Assembly (NCBI GenBank): GCA_012932865.1
Contig: SAXG01000022.1
Span: 372,001 to 436,000, forward strand
DNA length: 64,000 bases
Source of the DNA: Amylostereum areolatum
Taxonomy: Eukaryota > Basidiomycota > Agaricomycetes > Russulales > Stereaceae
Reading direction: 5' to 3'
A model generated the notes under the pieces. The model did not search any database and was not told the DNA's origin. It was given only the letters and a program-made list of their open reading frames with translations. A program made the position numbers and the translations under genes. Shown here piece after piece: positions 36,136 through 49,187 of this stretch (position 1 is the first letter of the stretch; the number at the start of each line of letters is the position of its first letter).

Positions 36136-37659
36136 TTACACTCGCCTAGCGCCTTCTTCCTTCTCCCCTTCTCCGACGACGATCGAGTTATCTGTCGAAT
36201 GAAACGTATCTTCAAAGAACACACGGGTGGGATCCTGTACGACCTCAGTCCCCGCCCTGACGTCCGCAAGCGGCCTCGCGAACTCCGCAACTTCGAAAGT
36301 CGATGGGGCGTAGGTAAACTGGCGGTCGCAATGCGTCTGTTCGAGGCAGACCAGCGTGATGACGATCGTCGGATAAATGCCCTGGCAGACCAGCCCCGAA
36401 CGGCGCAGTGAGTCTACAATATTCACACAACAAGCGAAATCTGTCTCACCACGAGTTGGATCAACGCTCCCTTGACCAGGCTGTCTCCGGCATTGCGAAA
36501 CTGGAGCTCTACCGCAGTCGCAGCAGATCCCGCCTCCACTGCCGTGACGACGTTCACGATACTATGGACCACCAAGAACACCTAACATCGTCATGAGTCG
36601 GCATGTCGTAGGCGACAGCACTGATTCGAGCCACGCACCCACAGCAAGCAGTAGATCGTCCCCGACTCGACGAGAAGGGCCAAAGCTTTCTCCGCGCGCG
36701 TTCGCCTGTTCCCAACCCTGAGGTGATCTTTGACCAGTTGTCGGTGCCGCCTGCTTGCACTGTGAGGACGTGGTTTGGATGCACGCGAAAGCGGCTCACC
36801 ACGCCTTGAATCCGATCAGGCAGGTGGACCACAGGTTCGTGGTCAGCGACAAGGCGAAGGCGACGACGCCGAGTGTGTTGTCCGAGAACGCCGCTGCCAT
36901 TTGGAGTTGCGCCTTCAGAGGCGTGCTCGTGGTCGAGACGCAGACCTTTTGCACATTCACGGAAGATAGAGCTATAGAAGGGGTTGTTAGTGAGATCCTG
37001 CGATGAGCAGAATGGAGACACACCCAAGGTTGAGGTAAGGAGCACGACGGAGATGGCTTGGACGATGCGGTTCTGGCTCCACACTATCCATGCCCTCCAA
37101 AGAACGATTGCATCGCTGAGAATAATCTGATCGATCGCCCGTCAATGAAGCCCACAGCGCTGATACGATAGACCAGGGCATACTGACATTGATCACCAGC
37201 AGTGCTGGGGGAACGCACTGGTGCAGCGGCGTGGAAAAGATTTCGTACAAACTCGTCGCTCGTGGGTTCAAGTAGGAAAAGAAGAAGTCGACCTGGGTTC
37301 CCCAGTGCGTCGCGGCCACGGCGTACATCACGACGATGGCGAGCAGAAGGACCTTGCTCCGCACTTCTTGCAGGCCCTTGCGCCTATAAACGCGGTCGTG
37401 AATTGGGGATCGACACGATCGGCCTGGAGCACTCACAGAAGGAGGTATACAGGGAGTAAGACGAGCATGGAGAATACACCTGGACATCGGTGAGCTTTTA
37501 CTATCTAACGTTGACGATAAATGACCACATACCAAACATGAGGGTTTCAGTAACAACTGCAGTCGGGACAGACAGCGTAGTAGGCCTGATGTTGCCGGGG
37601 AGCACTATGGCTCGGGAATCCAGAGCCACCCCCGCAGGCATATATCGACCACGGCCCAT
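36136..37659 (-). CDS. 7TM-like agaricomycete membrane protein
   Basis: A multi-pass protein of a family expanded in Agaricomycetes; no biochemical role is known to me. The start is the ATG at 37659 or in-frame ATG at 37641 (MPAGVALDSRAIVLPG). Exons carry GVFSMLVLLPVYLLL, RSKVLLLAIVVMYAVAATHW, PPALLVINVS then IILSDAIVLWRAWIVWSQN, and RIVQAISVVLLTSTLG. Later exons give AFSDNTLGVVAFALSLTTNL with WSTCLIGFKAW, and a last membrane segment IYPTIVITLVCLEQTHCD before a cytosolic tail rich in acidic residues (VVGEGEKEEGARRV). The sequence LSDAIVLWRAW is the most family-specific block. Splice sites between 36.5 and 36.8 kb were not fully resolved. Confidence 0.7.
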
Positions 37660-39158
37660 GAGCAATGATAGCGGGGGACGGCCACCCAAAGGAAAATGAT
37701 GAGCGATGCCGGACCCACGACGAGCCCTCTTATGACGATAAAACAATTTCCAACGTTTGGCTTTGTTGCGCTAGCCTCATCACGACCAGTGAATTGAATG
37801 CGGGGCCGACGTCGGGAAAGGCATCAGGGGAGGGTTTAGCACCACAGAAGAATCGTCGGAATGCTTGCGGATAAGACACGCGACCCATGAAGAAGACAGA
37901 GTCGGAAATGACTAGATTGGAAGCATTGCAGTCTATTTATTGCGGTGATGCGATACGGTCGAGGGCAAGTCGAGGGCGGGGTAAACACTCACTGTTTCTG
38001 GATCAGCTGGTGGACGGAGGGATTCAGGAGTAGCGATAGCGTCGCCAAGCAAGCATTGCGAGTCGTCAGCAGATATTACGGAATTACCACTCCGCCTGAG
38101 ATTCTGCCTCTCTTCGATATGATTTGCATTGTCAAACTTACATATCAAAGGGAACATTGGATCATGATCGACTGTATCCAAGAACGAAAGTTAGGGACAT
38201 GAAACAGGAATCTAGATGTGTGGTCAAGAGCGTCAACGAAACCAAGTGTGTCACTGTCGGGAGTGGAGCTGGAGGTAAGATTGAGTCTCGATACATAGCA
38301 GGTGAACAGCAACAAACCGACGTATGCGATCACCGGAGGAGGGGCAGAGCACTAGAAGAACCGGTGGTCATTTGTTGGTCATTTGAGTGAAGACATATAT
38401 AACTTTATCGCTGCCGTTCCGCTCGATAATCCGACCGTCGGAAATCCATAAGTGTTACAACCAGAGTGAGACATAGATCTGTTTGACGCTCTAGTCTCCC
38501 ACTAGTAAGAGCGTTCATGTTTCCCCTGGAGAGCTACAGAACATCATACAGTCCATCAGGTTTGGGGAACTAAGGCGAAGGCATTTCGGGACGCACCATC
38601 CCAAGATAACTTACCAGCAGGAGCCTGGAAGTTGCTGCCTGCTTCAAGTTGCTCATCTCGAAGTCATCCTGGGCGCGTTCTTCGTCCTGGTGCGTCAGAT
38701 AAATCAGGCGAGCGACCAGTCTCGGTAAGCTTATCCGCCAGAGAAAAGGGAGTCGAATGGAATGTGTGCGGCTGGCAACAGGAATTTGAAGGGAACTGGG
38801 GTGATGAAGTCGAGAGGCAAGGCGCACGATGGAACCGCGGGCGCCGCCACGCGCCGACTCCTTCAAACTTCCATCTTGTTCACATTTCACAACGCGGCCA
38901 CCGGCGTGTCCGCCATCGGTGGTCCTCCAAAACACTTTTCGTCCACTTCCACGGTAGGATGTACATGTACACTCTGGATGGACAGTGTCAGCCCGCGCCA
39001 ACTCCGACCCTTCATGCATCGTTTTTTATACCGGGCGTTTGCTGGAATCCCGCTGGAACCACCGGCATCATCTGGGCGTCATCTCTCTCATGAGTTTCAT
39101 CTCACGGGCTCTCAAACAGCGTCAGTGTCGGAGAGGCCTCGAGCTCTTCCCAAAGACA
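37660..39158. other. Intergenic region, no gene recognised
   Basis: About 1.5 kb between the 7TM-like gene (-) and the flavin monooxygenase (+). Short open frames near 37.9-38.4 and 38.6-39.0 kb match nothing I recognise. A small unannotated gene is possible but unsupported. Confidence 0.45.
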
Positions 39159-39165
39159 TATATAA
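39159..39165 (+). promoter_or_regulatory. TATA box of the flavin monooxygenase
   Basis: TATATAA, 79 bp before the ATG at 39238. Confidence 0.6.
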
Positions 39166-39237
39166 CCTCGCTCCCCATCTGACCCGCCTCTTACATACCC
39201 CGCCGCCGGCGCTCCCTGATCGCCACCACGGCCCATT

Positions 39238-41466
39238 ATGCTGAAAACTGACCCTCTCTCGGAACCTATAGGCATCATTGGCGCAGGTGTCGCGGGCCTC
39301 ATCACCGCACACACCCTTCTCCGTGACGGCTTCTCCAACGTGGAGATCGTAACGCGGGACGCGTCGGTGGGCGGGACGTGGGCTAGGGGACGTGTCTACC
39401 CGGGCGTCGTTCTAAACAAGTGGGTCTTCTTCCCTCTTTATGAAGTCTTCTTCAAGCGGAAACCTGCGCGCGTCTCTCTTATTTTTATCGATCTGAACCG
39501 ACGTGCGACTGACTTGTCGACGACGACAGCGTACACGGCGAGTACCGACTCTCGGCGATGCCCATGCGCGATCCGGGGTTGAGGGACGGGCGGTTAACCG
39601 CGGGGGCTCTCACAACGTACTTTGAGGACTTCGCGGCGAGGTTCGGTTTGATGGAAAAGGTCCTGTTTGGGACGGAGGTTATGAGGATAGGAAGGGGGAA
39701 AGGCGGACGAGGGTGGGCGGTGGATCTCAAAGACCTTGCCTCGGGAACGGTCAAGACGGTGGAGTATTCGCGCGTCGTGCTGTGCACTGGGGTATGGGGG
39801 GCCTTTTCCTCGTGCGGCCTGATTATTTATTCAGTTTTCTGACCATGTCTGGTAGGGATGCAGCGCGCCCAAGATTCCCGAGTCTCTGTCTGCGGCGGTA
39901 GCGAGACTGTCGGGGTTCAAGGGCCCCGTCATGCACTCATCCGAGTTTGGCTCGCGGCTAGCAGAAGTTCTCGCAGTGAAAGCGCCCGACGGCGGCAAAA
40001 ACGCGTCTGTGGTCGTCGTGGGCGGTGGCAAGTCCGCGCAGGAGTATGTCCCACCTTCCTCATATGTCACGAGCACTCTCTGAATGTCGTCTGGTTTCGC
40101 TGGAACAGCATCGCTGCCTACCTTGCCAACGAGGGACGCAAGGTGACCGTCGTGTTCGAATCGACGGACTGCTTCTTCGCGTATCCTATGCGGCTGCCCG
40201 AGTGCGTCCGCAAGAGCAGGCAAGGGGTCTGACTTGCGTCGGTTGTCTGCCGCGAAGAGCTTGACGTCCTTTCGAAGATTTTTCTCCGTGCTTTCGCCGC
40301 ACATCAACCTACGTACACGTCTAGAGTATGTATAGTTCCTCCGACGCCACAGTCGATCCAGCTGACTCGAACATTTTTTCCTTACAGACGTTTTCTGCAC
40401 ACGACTTGGCTAGGCGGCAAAATCGTCCACGGTGTACTCAACACGATCACTTGGCTCTCAGTTCGCGTATTTTCCTTTCATTCGGTCGCGATTACCGCCT
40501 GACCCCCCTACTCGTGTTCAGTTCAAAACACTCAACATTCCCCCAAGCTCCCCCCTCCGCAACGCCCCTTCCGTCTTTTGGAGCATCCGCCTCAACGACG
40601 AAGGAACGCCCCGCTCCAACAGTTTCTTCTCCCTCGTCAACGCGGGCAAGATCGCGCTCGTCAGCCCCGCTCGCGCAGGAAGCTTCGGCGCAGACGGACG
40701 TTCCCTCACGCTCAGCAACGGCGACGTGCTTCCAGCGGACGCTGTTGTTCTCGCGACGGGCCACTCGTCCTCCTGGAGCGGCATCTTCGATCGCGAAACG
40801 ATGGACGCCGTTGGCCTTTCTCGGCACGAACCCGAGCCCCACCAGACCGACGAATGGAACTACACCTCGCTCGTGAACCCGCCACCTGCCCACCCGACCT
40901 GTGACCAGTGGTCCTCGTCCATCTATCGCGGCCTCGTCCCGGCCAAAAATATCGCCTGCAGGGACCTTGCCGTGAACGGGGCCATCGTACGCCTTCCCGC
41001 CTCTTTACCCCTTCTACGATGGTATTCAGCGCCTTCTTTGCGCAGTTCTCGAAGAACATCGGCTACTCGTGCGAGGTCTCCGCCCACTGGATCGCATCCT
41101 ATTTCCGGGGAGACCCAATGCGTCTGCCCCAGTCGGCCGAAGAAGCGCTCGCGACGGCAGCGCGGGAGGGGGCGTGGACGCGGAAGCGGTACCCCGATAT
41201 GCTGTTATGGGCGAGCGAGAGTTACTCGAGCGCGATCGCGTTCTTCACGTGCGTCTTTTGGTTCCTCGAGTTTACGTGAACAAGCGATGGCGTGACTGAT
41301 CGGGGACTGCAGATGGCCGCAGGTGGCAGACGAGATGTTGGAGGACATGGGCTTGAGGAGCGGAAGGAGCGGTGGGGGGTGGTTGACGTGGGCGTTCAAG
41401 GTCATTTCGGTGGATGAGATAGGAAGGTTAAGGGAGGAGAGGGCGGAAAGGAGGGTGCAGTTGTGA
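39238..41466 (+). CDS. FAD/NADPH-dependent flavin monooxygenase
   Basis: A flavin-containing (dimethylaniline-monooxygenase-like) enzyme that inserts oxygen using FAD and NADPH; substrate unknown. It starts at the ATG at 39238. The FAD loop is in IGIIGAGVAGLITAHTLL, followed by the acidic-strand and GGTW region (DASVGGTWARG). The second Rossmann motif, for NADPH, is ASVVVVGGGKSAQ then DIAAYLANEGRKVTVVFES. The VVLATGHSSSW motif marks the ATG site of this superfamily. Further exons give LHTTWLGGKIVHGVLNTITW, VFWSIRLNDEGTPRSNSFFS and IGYSCEVSAHWIASYFRGD, ending RLREERAERRVQL. All apparent frame changes are explained by introns: 40462-40530 (GTTCGC...TTCAG) and 40987-41046 (GTACGC...GCGCAG). Confidence 0.9.
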
Positions 41467-42082
41467 GGAAGACCCCGAGCGCGGTTGGTCATCCGCATTT
41501 CAAGACCGAAGGACAACAGAGATGGAATTGCAGTGCGGGGTACGCGATACAAAACTACGGAGAGCCGAGATAGGGTAGCAGACGTACGCTGTAGATATGC
41601 AGGCGTCGAGCAGCATCCCGTCCGGTCAGTCGCCCTCCCTTTTTTCGTCGCTTCTGTGGGTCCCACCGCTTTATCGCCCACTGAAAGCGCCCACCGTGCA
41701 CGTCCAATAGAGGAGTGGTTGAGTAGTTGAGTGGGTTTGAGCAAGTTGGGGATCGGTGGCGAGCGTCGTGAGAGGCGTGAGTGAGAGGTTGGAAGAGGAG
41801 AAGCGGAGTGGGGGCCGTTGTGTTCGAGGCCACCACGAGGCGCCGTCGTAGCCATGTGGAATGCGGTCTATCGCACCCCTACACGGCCAAGTCGAGCTCG
41901 TCGTTGAGTACGAGGAGAGTGCAAAGGGACGCTTGGGGAGGTGGTGGTGGTCGAGAGGGAAAGGGTGTTTGTGCGTGTTTTCTCGCGGGGGGGCCAATCA
42001 GACGGAGGGGAAGGCGGCCAGGTTGGACTTGACTTCGTTTTGCGACGACAGCGACGACGCCGACGCCGACGCCGACGACCCG
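41467..42082. other. Intergenic region, promoter of the PHD/SET gene
   Basis: No gene is recognised. Open frames on both strands are low-complexity. An in-frame ATG at 41861 upstream of the chosen SET3 start gives an unlikely Trp/Gly-rich peptide. Confidence 0.5.
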
Positions 42083-45000
42083 ATGCCCAGCGATGCGACA
42101 GAGGCCGCCCTTGGTCTCCTCGGTCTTTCCTCAGAATCTGCCCCAAAGTCCACCGTCCCCGCCAAACGCCCCGCCCCTGCAGACCACGACCTCCCCGCCA
42201 ACCCCGACTCCATCCGCTGCATCTGTGGCTTCGCCTACGACGACGGCTTCTCCATCGCCTGCGACGACTGCTCCCGATGGTGCCACGCTGCCTGCTTCGA
42301 TATCGTGGAGGGAGAGGTGCCCGAAGAATGGCGATGCTGGCTCTGTTTCCCGCGCCCGGTCGACACCGAGCGCGCGATCGCCCTCCAGCGACAGCGTGCG
42401 CACAAGTCGGGCGACGGTCAGAAGAAGAGGCGGCAGTCGAGCCCGGGCGTGGATAGGCGACATCGACGGCAGAGCGCGCCCGCCATCGAGGGAAGCCATC
42501 CGAAGCGCAAGCGTCGCGCGTCCGCGAGCGTGCCACAGCCCGCCGAGGACGAGGTGGTCGACATCGACGAGCCCCGCAATCACACCTACGTCCACATCGC
42601 CAAGGACGACGTCCCGAGCGAAGACCTCCGCACTCGACTTCAACGCCAGGCCCAGCGCTGGCGCGGCATGAGCGCGCTCTCCTCCACGCCCCCGCCCCCG
42701 TCCTCGCCCTTCGACCAGTCCCCCGTTCAAGTCGCCTCCGCCCCCGAGCCCACCCAAACTTCTCTCCACTCGCTGTCCAACGCGTCCCTCTCCCACTCCG
42801 TCTTCGCTCCCCACACCAACCCCTCCGTTCGACCGCCCTCGTATTCGGTCCACACCACACAGCAGGTCCCTTCCGCCAGGTTCATCACCCCCTTCACCTC
42901 CACCATCGTCCCCTCCTCCGCTTACCTCTCCAACCCCCTCAACGCCTACGCCGCCCACGGCATGCCTAAGCCCTTCGTCCACCTCTTCGGTCCCCCACTC
43001 GACGTCGCCCTCGACGCCCGTGTCAACGGAAACCAAGCACGCTTCGTGCGGAACGGCTGCCACCCGAACGCGGTCCTCCGTCCCGTCATCTGCCCCCAGT
43101 CCAAACAGGAACACCCGTCCGACGACGAGCACGGTATCACCTTCGGCATCTTCGCCCTGCGCGACCTCAAGGCCAACGAGGAGGTCGTCTTGGGATGGGA
43201 ATGGGACGACGGGAACGCGATCCACAAACTCCCGGCGCTCATCGAGTCGCCCCACCTCTTCGCGTGCGTGCCCCCTTCCCCTCGCCGCGCCCTGCGCGCT
43301 ATGCTGACCGTTCGACAGCCCGAACCAAGTAGATCACCTGCGCAACCAGATGAGCTCGGTGCTGCACGCCCTCAGCAGCACCTTCACCACCTGCGCCTGC
43401 GGGTCCAAGTCCGACCAGTGCGTTCTCAACCTCATGGCCGCCTTCGTCGACGGCAAGCTCCCCTCGCGCCCCTCTTCCCCGGCATCGCCAGCCACCAAGG
43501 TCGACCTCGGCCCCCTCGTCGGCGTGGAGAGAGGCTTTCGCACGCGGGAGAAGGAGCCGATGAGTGGTGGCATGGGCGGGGTCGAGATGGTCACGCCGTC
43601 GTCAAGTTCGTCGGTCCTCAACGACATCGTTAACGGCGCCAGCGGCTCTCAATCCCGGACTACGAAACCTATCCCACCGTCGTTCGCGAGGAAGCAGTCT
43701 GCCACCGAGGCTGGGCCCAGTTCTCCCGTCGTCGATCAAGAGGGACCGCAAGGGGAAGGGGAAGGCTATACGTGAGTGCATATGCTTTTCACCTGGAGCG
43801 TTCGCTAACCCGCGCATATAGCGAACGGCGCCGTTGATCGTGACGCTGGTATGCTCTTTTTGCTATCTCTCTTCTTCGCAGGCTAACTTTCGACTCTCCA
43901 GATGCGTCCTCTGCGAAGCCTCAGCGACGCGTGACAATCGACACCCCGTCGCGTCACCGTTCACCGCAACCCCCAGTGTCCGATTCTGACGAGGAAAAGA
44001 TGCCGCCGAAGTTGCGCAGGAGGAGTATGTACAACGTGGGAGGGTTCCGCTCGACGTCGTCCGCTTCGCCCAGTGGAAGCAGTATCGTGAGCTTGGGGAG
44101 TGCAATGGGAATAGGCGAGGGCGAGCATATGGATGTCGATCACGTTCCTCCAGGTGCATATATCCACCCAACCTTCTTCACCCGCGCTCCCTTACCACAT
44201 TCCTCAGATTGCACCGACATGCCTCCACCGCCGATGCCTGCATCGCTCGACCCTACCACCATCTCTTCCCGCCCAAGACCGTCCCCCTCCTCCCCGCAAA
44301 TATCCACTACCAAGCTACCTGCCCCGCCCACCTTTGCAGACTTCCACTCTTCTCCGTCGCCATCCACACCCTTCTCTAAATTATCACTCCAATCGCCTCT
44401 TCAAGAATTTACGGATCGCACCACGGACAAGCAGCCCTACCCCTCACTTCCGCCGCCCGCCTTCTTCTAAATTATTCCATTCTCCACATTCACTTCCTAC
44501 CCTGCTGGAAACGCCTGCTCCTGCCTCGGAGGACACGATGGACGTTGACACCGTTCCTACAACGCATCTAGATGCTCCTTCAACACGACCAGAATCTGTG
44601 GCGGCGGAATCATCCCACCGATCCTCCTTCACCTCAATCGCTTGCGTCAACCACTCCCATACGACGGAGATCAACGCCACCCCTACCCCTACCGCCACCG
44701 CCACCAGCCGCCCCAGGAGGAGCCAACCCCGTCGCCGCCCCCAGCCTCTCTTTCCCCGTCGTCCCATCGCGGGTCATCACCGCCCTCAACCGAGTCTCCG
44801 CCCCTCCCAACGGAATCCCCGCCGGTCGCACCGCCAGATTCAACGCCTCAAGGCCCCCTGCCGCCACCGGCGGAGCCCGCACCCACACCTCTTCCTGTCC
44901 CCTCTCAGGCTGAACGTGCGCTCTCACCAACAACAGCGGATGAAGGGACGCCCGTCCCCGTCGAGCGGGATCCGACCCCTGCGATCGAACCGGAGCCGAT

Positions 45001-46273
45001 GCCTCCGCCGGTCGAGCCTACACCTGTGCCGGTCGAGCCTGCAGCGCCTGCTACCCCGCCCGCCGCGCGGGTTCCCACGCCGCCGCCCAAGGTGAAGATG
45101 TCGTTGAAGGACTTTGCGCTAAGGAAGAAGAAGCAGAGGGAGGAGGAAGAGGCGACGGCGAAGACGAACCCGCCACCGACTCCCGCGCCTGCGCCCGCGC
45201 CTATGCCTGCCGCAGCAGCATCGAACGGCGTGTCGGCGACGACGTCCAAGAAGCGCGGCGGCAAGATGGATGGGTCATCCACTGCCAAAGTCGCTGGCGA
45301 GGCGCCGTCCATCCAACCGGAACCAGCTGCCTCCTCTGCGCCGAACCCTCCCAAGCTCAACGGTTCTGTTCGTCACGCTGTATCAACCGCAAACGGGAGC
45401 AAGTCGACGACTGGCGCACGCCCCACGACGAACGGGTCCATGTCGGCACCACCCGCTGAGCAGCCCGAGCGCGAACCGAGCCCACCTCCGATGGATTACA
45501 CCTCTCTGCTTCCGCCCGAGACCAACGGTTCTCCCGAGATTGGCGGCGAAAAGGGAGAGCCCACCACGCCTCAGTGGACGCCGCTGTCCCCGAGCCCTCA
45601 ACCTCCCAGCTCGCCCTACCCCGAAGATCCGACGCCGACTCACGAGCCTTCCCCCGAGGACCCATCTACACTCGACAGACCTCAACCGGCATCAACGCCC
45701 GTCCCGATCGATCGCCCGCAAGCGCCTGCTGCTGCTGCGAAGGAGGAGCCCACGGACGACGACGCTCTCCCGAGCAGCAACGTCGTCGACGAGAAACCGC
45801 GTCCTTATCCCCGTACGCACTCCCCGCCCAAGACCGACCGCATCCCCACAGGTCCCTCTGGCCGTCGCAGCGCCAGCGACACGCTCGCCCGCCGTCCTTC
45901 GCGCGCACACTCCCCACCCACCCAACCGCGCTCCTTCTCCACCACGTCCACCTCTTCCACCCCCTCCCCCGTCCCACAAATACACCGCCTACCCGTGCCT
46001 GCCCAGCGCCCGCCCGCCACGCCCGCGTACGTCCCTCCGCCGCAACGGCCTCTACCGAGCGGACCCCGCGCGCTTCGCGGCGCTTCCTCGAACGCGTTCG
46101 CGCCTGCGAGACCTATGGGAACGTCGGGGGGCTACATCCCGCGTGGGCCTTCGGTGGATCGGGAGAGGAAGGACTGGGAAAGGGAAAGGGAGAGGGAGAG
46201 GGAGAGGGAGCGGACGTGGGTTGGGGTGCCGAGAGGCCCGGGAAGGGGCGCGGGGGGGAATTGGGGGCGGTGA
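42083..46273 (+). CDS. SET3: PHD finger - SET domain protein, SET3-like
   Basis: Likely the scaffold of the Set3-type histone deacetylase complex, which reads H3K4 methylation near promoters (family knowledge). The start at 42083 (MPSDATEAALGLLGLSSES) was chosen because the family often opens so. The PHD finger is at about residues 45-90 (CICGFAYDDGFSIACDDC, then WCHAAC and WRCWLC). A Ser/Pro-rich linker follows, then a SET domain around ARFVRNGCHPNAVLRPVICP and GIFALRDLKANEEVVLGWEW. The NHSC catalytic box reads RNGC, as expected for an inactive reader-type SET. After an intron near 43266-43319 come CACGSKSDQCVLNLMAAFVD and long disordered tails. A helix MSLKDFALRKKKQREEEE and an (ER)n run precede the stop. 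At least three single-base frame shifts lie at about 43690-43740, 44400-44470 and 44600-44930. Confidence 0.85.
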
Positions 46274-47161
46274 TGCGGGGGAGGGGGAGGACGATGTGCT
46301 ATGTATGGTGTTGTGTTTTATTCTGTAGCTTATTTTCTCCGTGGTTCTGGGCTGCTTCTGACGACGATGCTTAGTGTGTGCTCTCTGCTTCCTGTCTCCT
46401 AGTCTTTCTCCTTCTCTCTCGCCTCTTGCTATCCTCCATCCTCTACTCTTAACCCCTTCCCAGTTCCTCTCCTCTCCTCTCCTCTGTTCACCGATGTTTA
46501 TTACCCTCTCATTCTTCCTCCGAGCCTCGCCTTTTAATCTTTGTCTTCCCTTCTGCTTATTGCTCCGTTTGCTGTCGAGTAATCTTTTTCTGCATACTTA
46601 GATGACAGGTCTCCCGAGGTCGAGGGTGGTGCGCCTACTTGGCGTTTACATGTACTAGTTGATCGATTGCAATGCAAAATGTGTAATATGAGACCAATAG
46701 CCTCCCTTGGGAAAGCTTTGTCAACCTTTTCAAAGTTTGGATGGTGTCGTGCAGAATCGTGCGGGGCCGGTGAGTTCGCGAAGGAAGACGCGTCTGCGCT
46801 TCGCGTTGTCTTCCCTCCACCATCATTGAATCCACGATTCTGTTGAGCACTGAGTACTCGACAGCCATTACCCATCCATCGTCTGCCATCCATCTGACAT
46901 TGTCAGCTCGTAGAGAGCACACCCAGCGACGATGGCCCTTATATCCGACAGCCACTGCGAATACACGGTCACATGAAGGTCTTATACATGGATCGGCCTC
47001 CGACGCCACTTCTGTGTTCGTCATGCATGGGAGTCTAAGAGCGGGTCGATGTGGGTCGGTGTGGGTCGTGCGCGTGAGAGGGTGCATTTATATATGTCGG
47101 GTGCGGGATCCTGCCGTCGTTCCTGACCCGCATCCTGCAGCCTGCTTGAACGCTACCAAGT
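46274..47161. other. Intergenic region
   Basis: 3' region of the SET3-like gene with CT-rich stretches (46400-46500) and the promoter of AKR1, with TTTATATA at 47087-47094. No gene is recognised. Confidence 0.5.
47087..47094 (+). promoter_or_regulatory. TATA box of AKR1
   Basis: TTTATATA, 68 bp before the ATG at 47162. Confidence 0.55.
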
Positions 47162-48776
47162 ATGTCGACGCCGTCGCCTCGCAAGATGACCTACGGTGCG
47201 TCTTAGATCTGACTTCCTCATATCGGAATTTGATGTCGGTCTTGTACAGTGCGCCTTGGGAACTCTGGGCTCAAGGTGTCGCGCTTGATCCTGGGCTGTA
47301 TGTCATACGGAAGTCCTGAGTGGGCGCCGTGGGTGCTCGGAGAGGAGGAGGGCATCCAACATATCAAAGCCGCGTGAGCTTTCATCGTAGTTTCCTCTAC
47401 GATCTTGGATCTGAGGTCTTCCACGAGGGCAGCTATGACTTGGGTATCCAAACCTTCGACACCTCGAACGTCTGTTCTTCACTTCACTTTCATCCGCGAC
47501 ACGAAGGCTGAGGGCACTCACCGTAGAACTACTCGAACGGGATTTCGGAAGCTATCCTTGGGCAAGGCGATCAAACAGCATAATCTCCCGCGCGACGAGA
47601 TCGTCGTAATGACGAAGGTTCGTATGACTTCACTCTCGCTCACGCCGTCCTCATACTGAGCGCTGACTTCCCCGTGTTCCTTTGTGCAGGTGTGGGGCGT
47701 TGCGGCTCGTACGAAGAAGGAGTCGTATTATGGGAGCCCCTATCAACCCGGACACCGTTGGCTACGTGAACCAGCACGGCCTAAGCCGGAAGCACATCTT
47801 CGAATCGGTCAAGCACAGTCTCGAGCGGCTCCAGCTGGATTACATTCGACGTGCTGCAATGTGAGCGTTACCCTTTACTGTATTCGAGCCGTTATTGACT
47901 GTGCACTTACCTGCAGGCCACCGCTTCGACCCTGACACGCCAATCGAAGAAACAGTAGGTTGTCACCTTGTCAGGTTTCCATCGTGGATTGATCGGGCTC
48001 CAGATGCAAGCTTTGCATGATGTCGTGAAGGCGGGCTACGTACGCTATGTCGGAATGAGCTCGTGCATGGCCTGGCAGTGTGAGCATCCAAACTCGTTCA
48101 CCGCCTTTACGAAATACTCACGCCTCCCCACAGTCAACGTCATGCAGAGTATGGTCCTCTCCTTCCTGCTCTTTGTATCCAATTGACGTATGAATGTAGA
48201 TTACGCCGTCGTGAACAAACTCACGCCGTTCATCTCGATGCAGAACCACTACAACCTTTGCTACCGCGAGGAGGAGCGCGAAATGCAGCCATCGCTCAAG
48301 GTGCGTCACCGTCTTTCGAAGTTGTCCGCGGTGTCGGTGCTGAACATTGGGCGTTAGCACTTTGGTGTCGGCTGTATCCCGTGGTCCCCTCTCGCCATGG
48401 GAGTCCTTACTCGGCCCCTTTCTGCTAGCAACGATACCGCACGAGGAAAAGCCATTTCGCGGGTGACGACGCTGTACCTCGATGGAGGGGGAGACGAGGT
48501 TGTTACCAAGTACGCACACGTTCCCTCAGCGGGCCTCGTATACAGCTGACGCGACCTTCGAACAGGGTCCAGGAGCTGGCGGAGAAGAAGGGCGTCAGCA
48601 TGGCACAAATTTCCCTTGCGTGGCTCTTGCAGAAGGAGGGTGTGTCCGCACCGATCATTGGCACGACATCCCTGGAGAAGTTGAACGATCTTGTTGCGGC
48701 GCTGGATGTGAAGCTTGATGCAGAGGAGGTCAAGGCTCTAGAGGGGCCTTACAAGGCCAAGGGTGTGTTCTACTGA
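47162..48776 (+). CDS. Aldo/keto reductase 1 (frame disrupted)
   Basis: NADPH-dependent reductase of carbonyls, TIM-barrel aldo/keto reductase of the yeast aryl-alcohol dehydrogenase type. It starts at the ATG at 47162 (MSTPSPRKMTY, then an intron, then VRLGNSGLKVSRLILGCMSY). The catalytic Asp-Tyr-Lys pattern is present: DLGIQTFDTSN, then NYSNGISEAILGKAI (Tyr), then VVMTKV (Lys). Later blocks are HRFDPDTPIEET, ALHDVVKAGYVRYVGMSS, ISMQNHYNLCYREEEREMQP (substrate/cofactor His and Asn region), IPWSPLAMGVLTRPL and QISLAWLLQKEGVSAPIIGT. It ends KGVFY. Two extra single bases, near 47722-47742 and 47844-47846, break the frame between exons that are otherwise well conserved. It is a convergent inverted duplicate of AKR2. 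Confidence 0.85.
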
Positions 48777-49187
48777 ATATTGAACGTTGATCGCGATGTA
48801 CGTTAGTCAGTCGTTTCAAAAACCATAGTTTGACGCTTTCGGCAGGTGGGGAAGCACTTGGGTGGCCACCGCCTTGGCAGTTAGCACGATTCGCTCTCGA
48901 GCTTTCAGTTTCAAGTTTCAGTCCCCACCATAAACCTGGTCATCCAGACTCTCGAGTGTGTGGGTTCTTCCCAGTATCTTCCCACCCCCTCCTGCAATCT
49001 TTTTCCATCTTTGTCTGTTTGAACTTGTTCGTAGAGGAATCGCAACACTCATTGGCATGTCGGATGTCCGTTCACGAAAGCCGACGTATCCATGCTACAC
49101 CTTCTCTTCACCTGCCATGACTTATAAGAATGTATCCACTGGTGGTATTGACTTTGAAAGTACATCAAGTATTCAGTGGACTTCGAG
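48777..49187. other. Spacer between convergent AKR genes
   Basis: 411 bp shared 3' region; no gene is seen. Confidence 0.6.

Noticed and set aside
40462..41046. Frame shifts in the flavin monooxygenase
   Set aside because: Both apparent shifts are removed by introns with matching phases, so the gene is intact.
41861..42082. Upstream ATG for the SET3-like protein
   Set aside because: The added N-terminus (Trp/Gly/Lys-rich) is unlike the family; the ATG at 42083 fits better.
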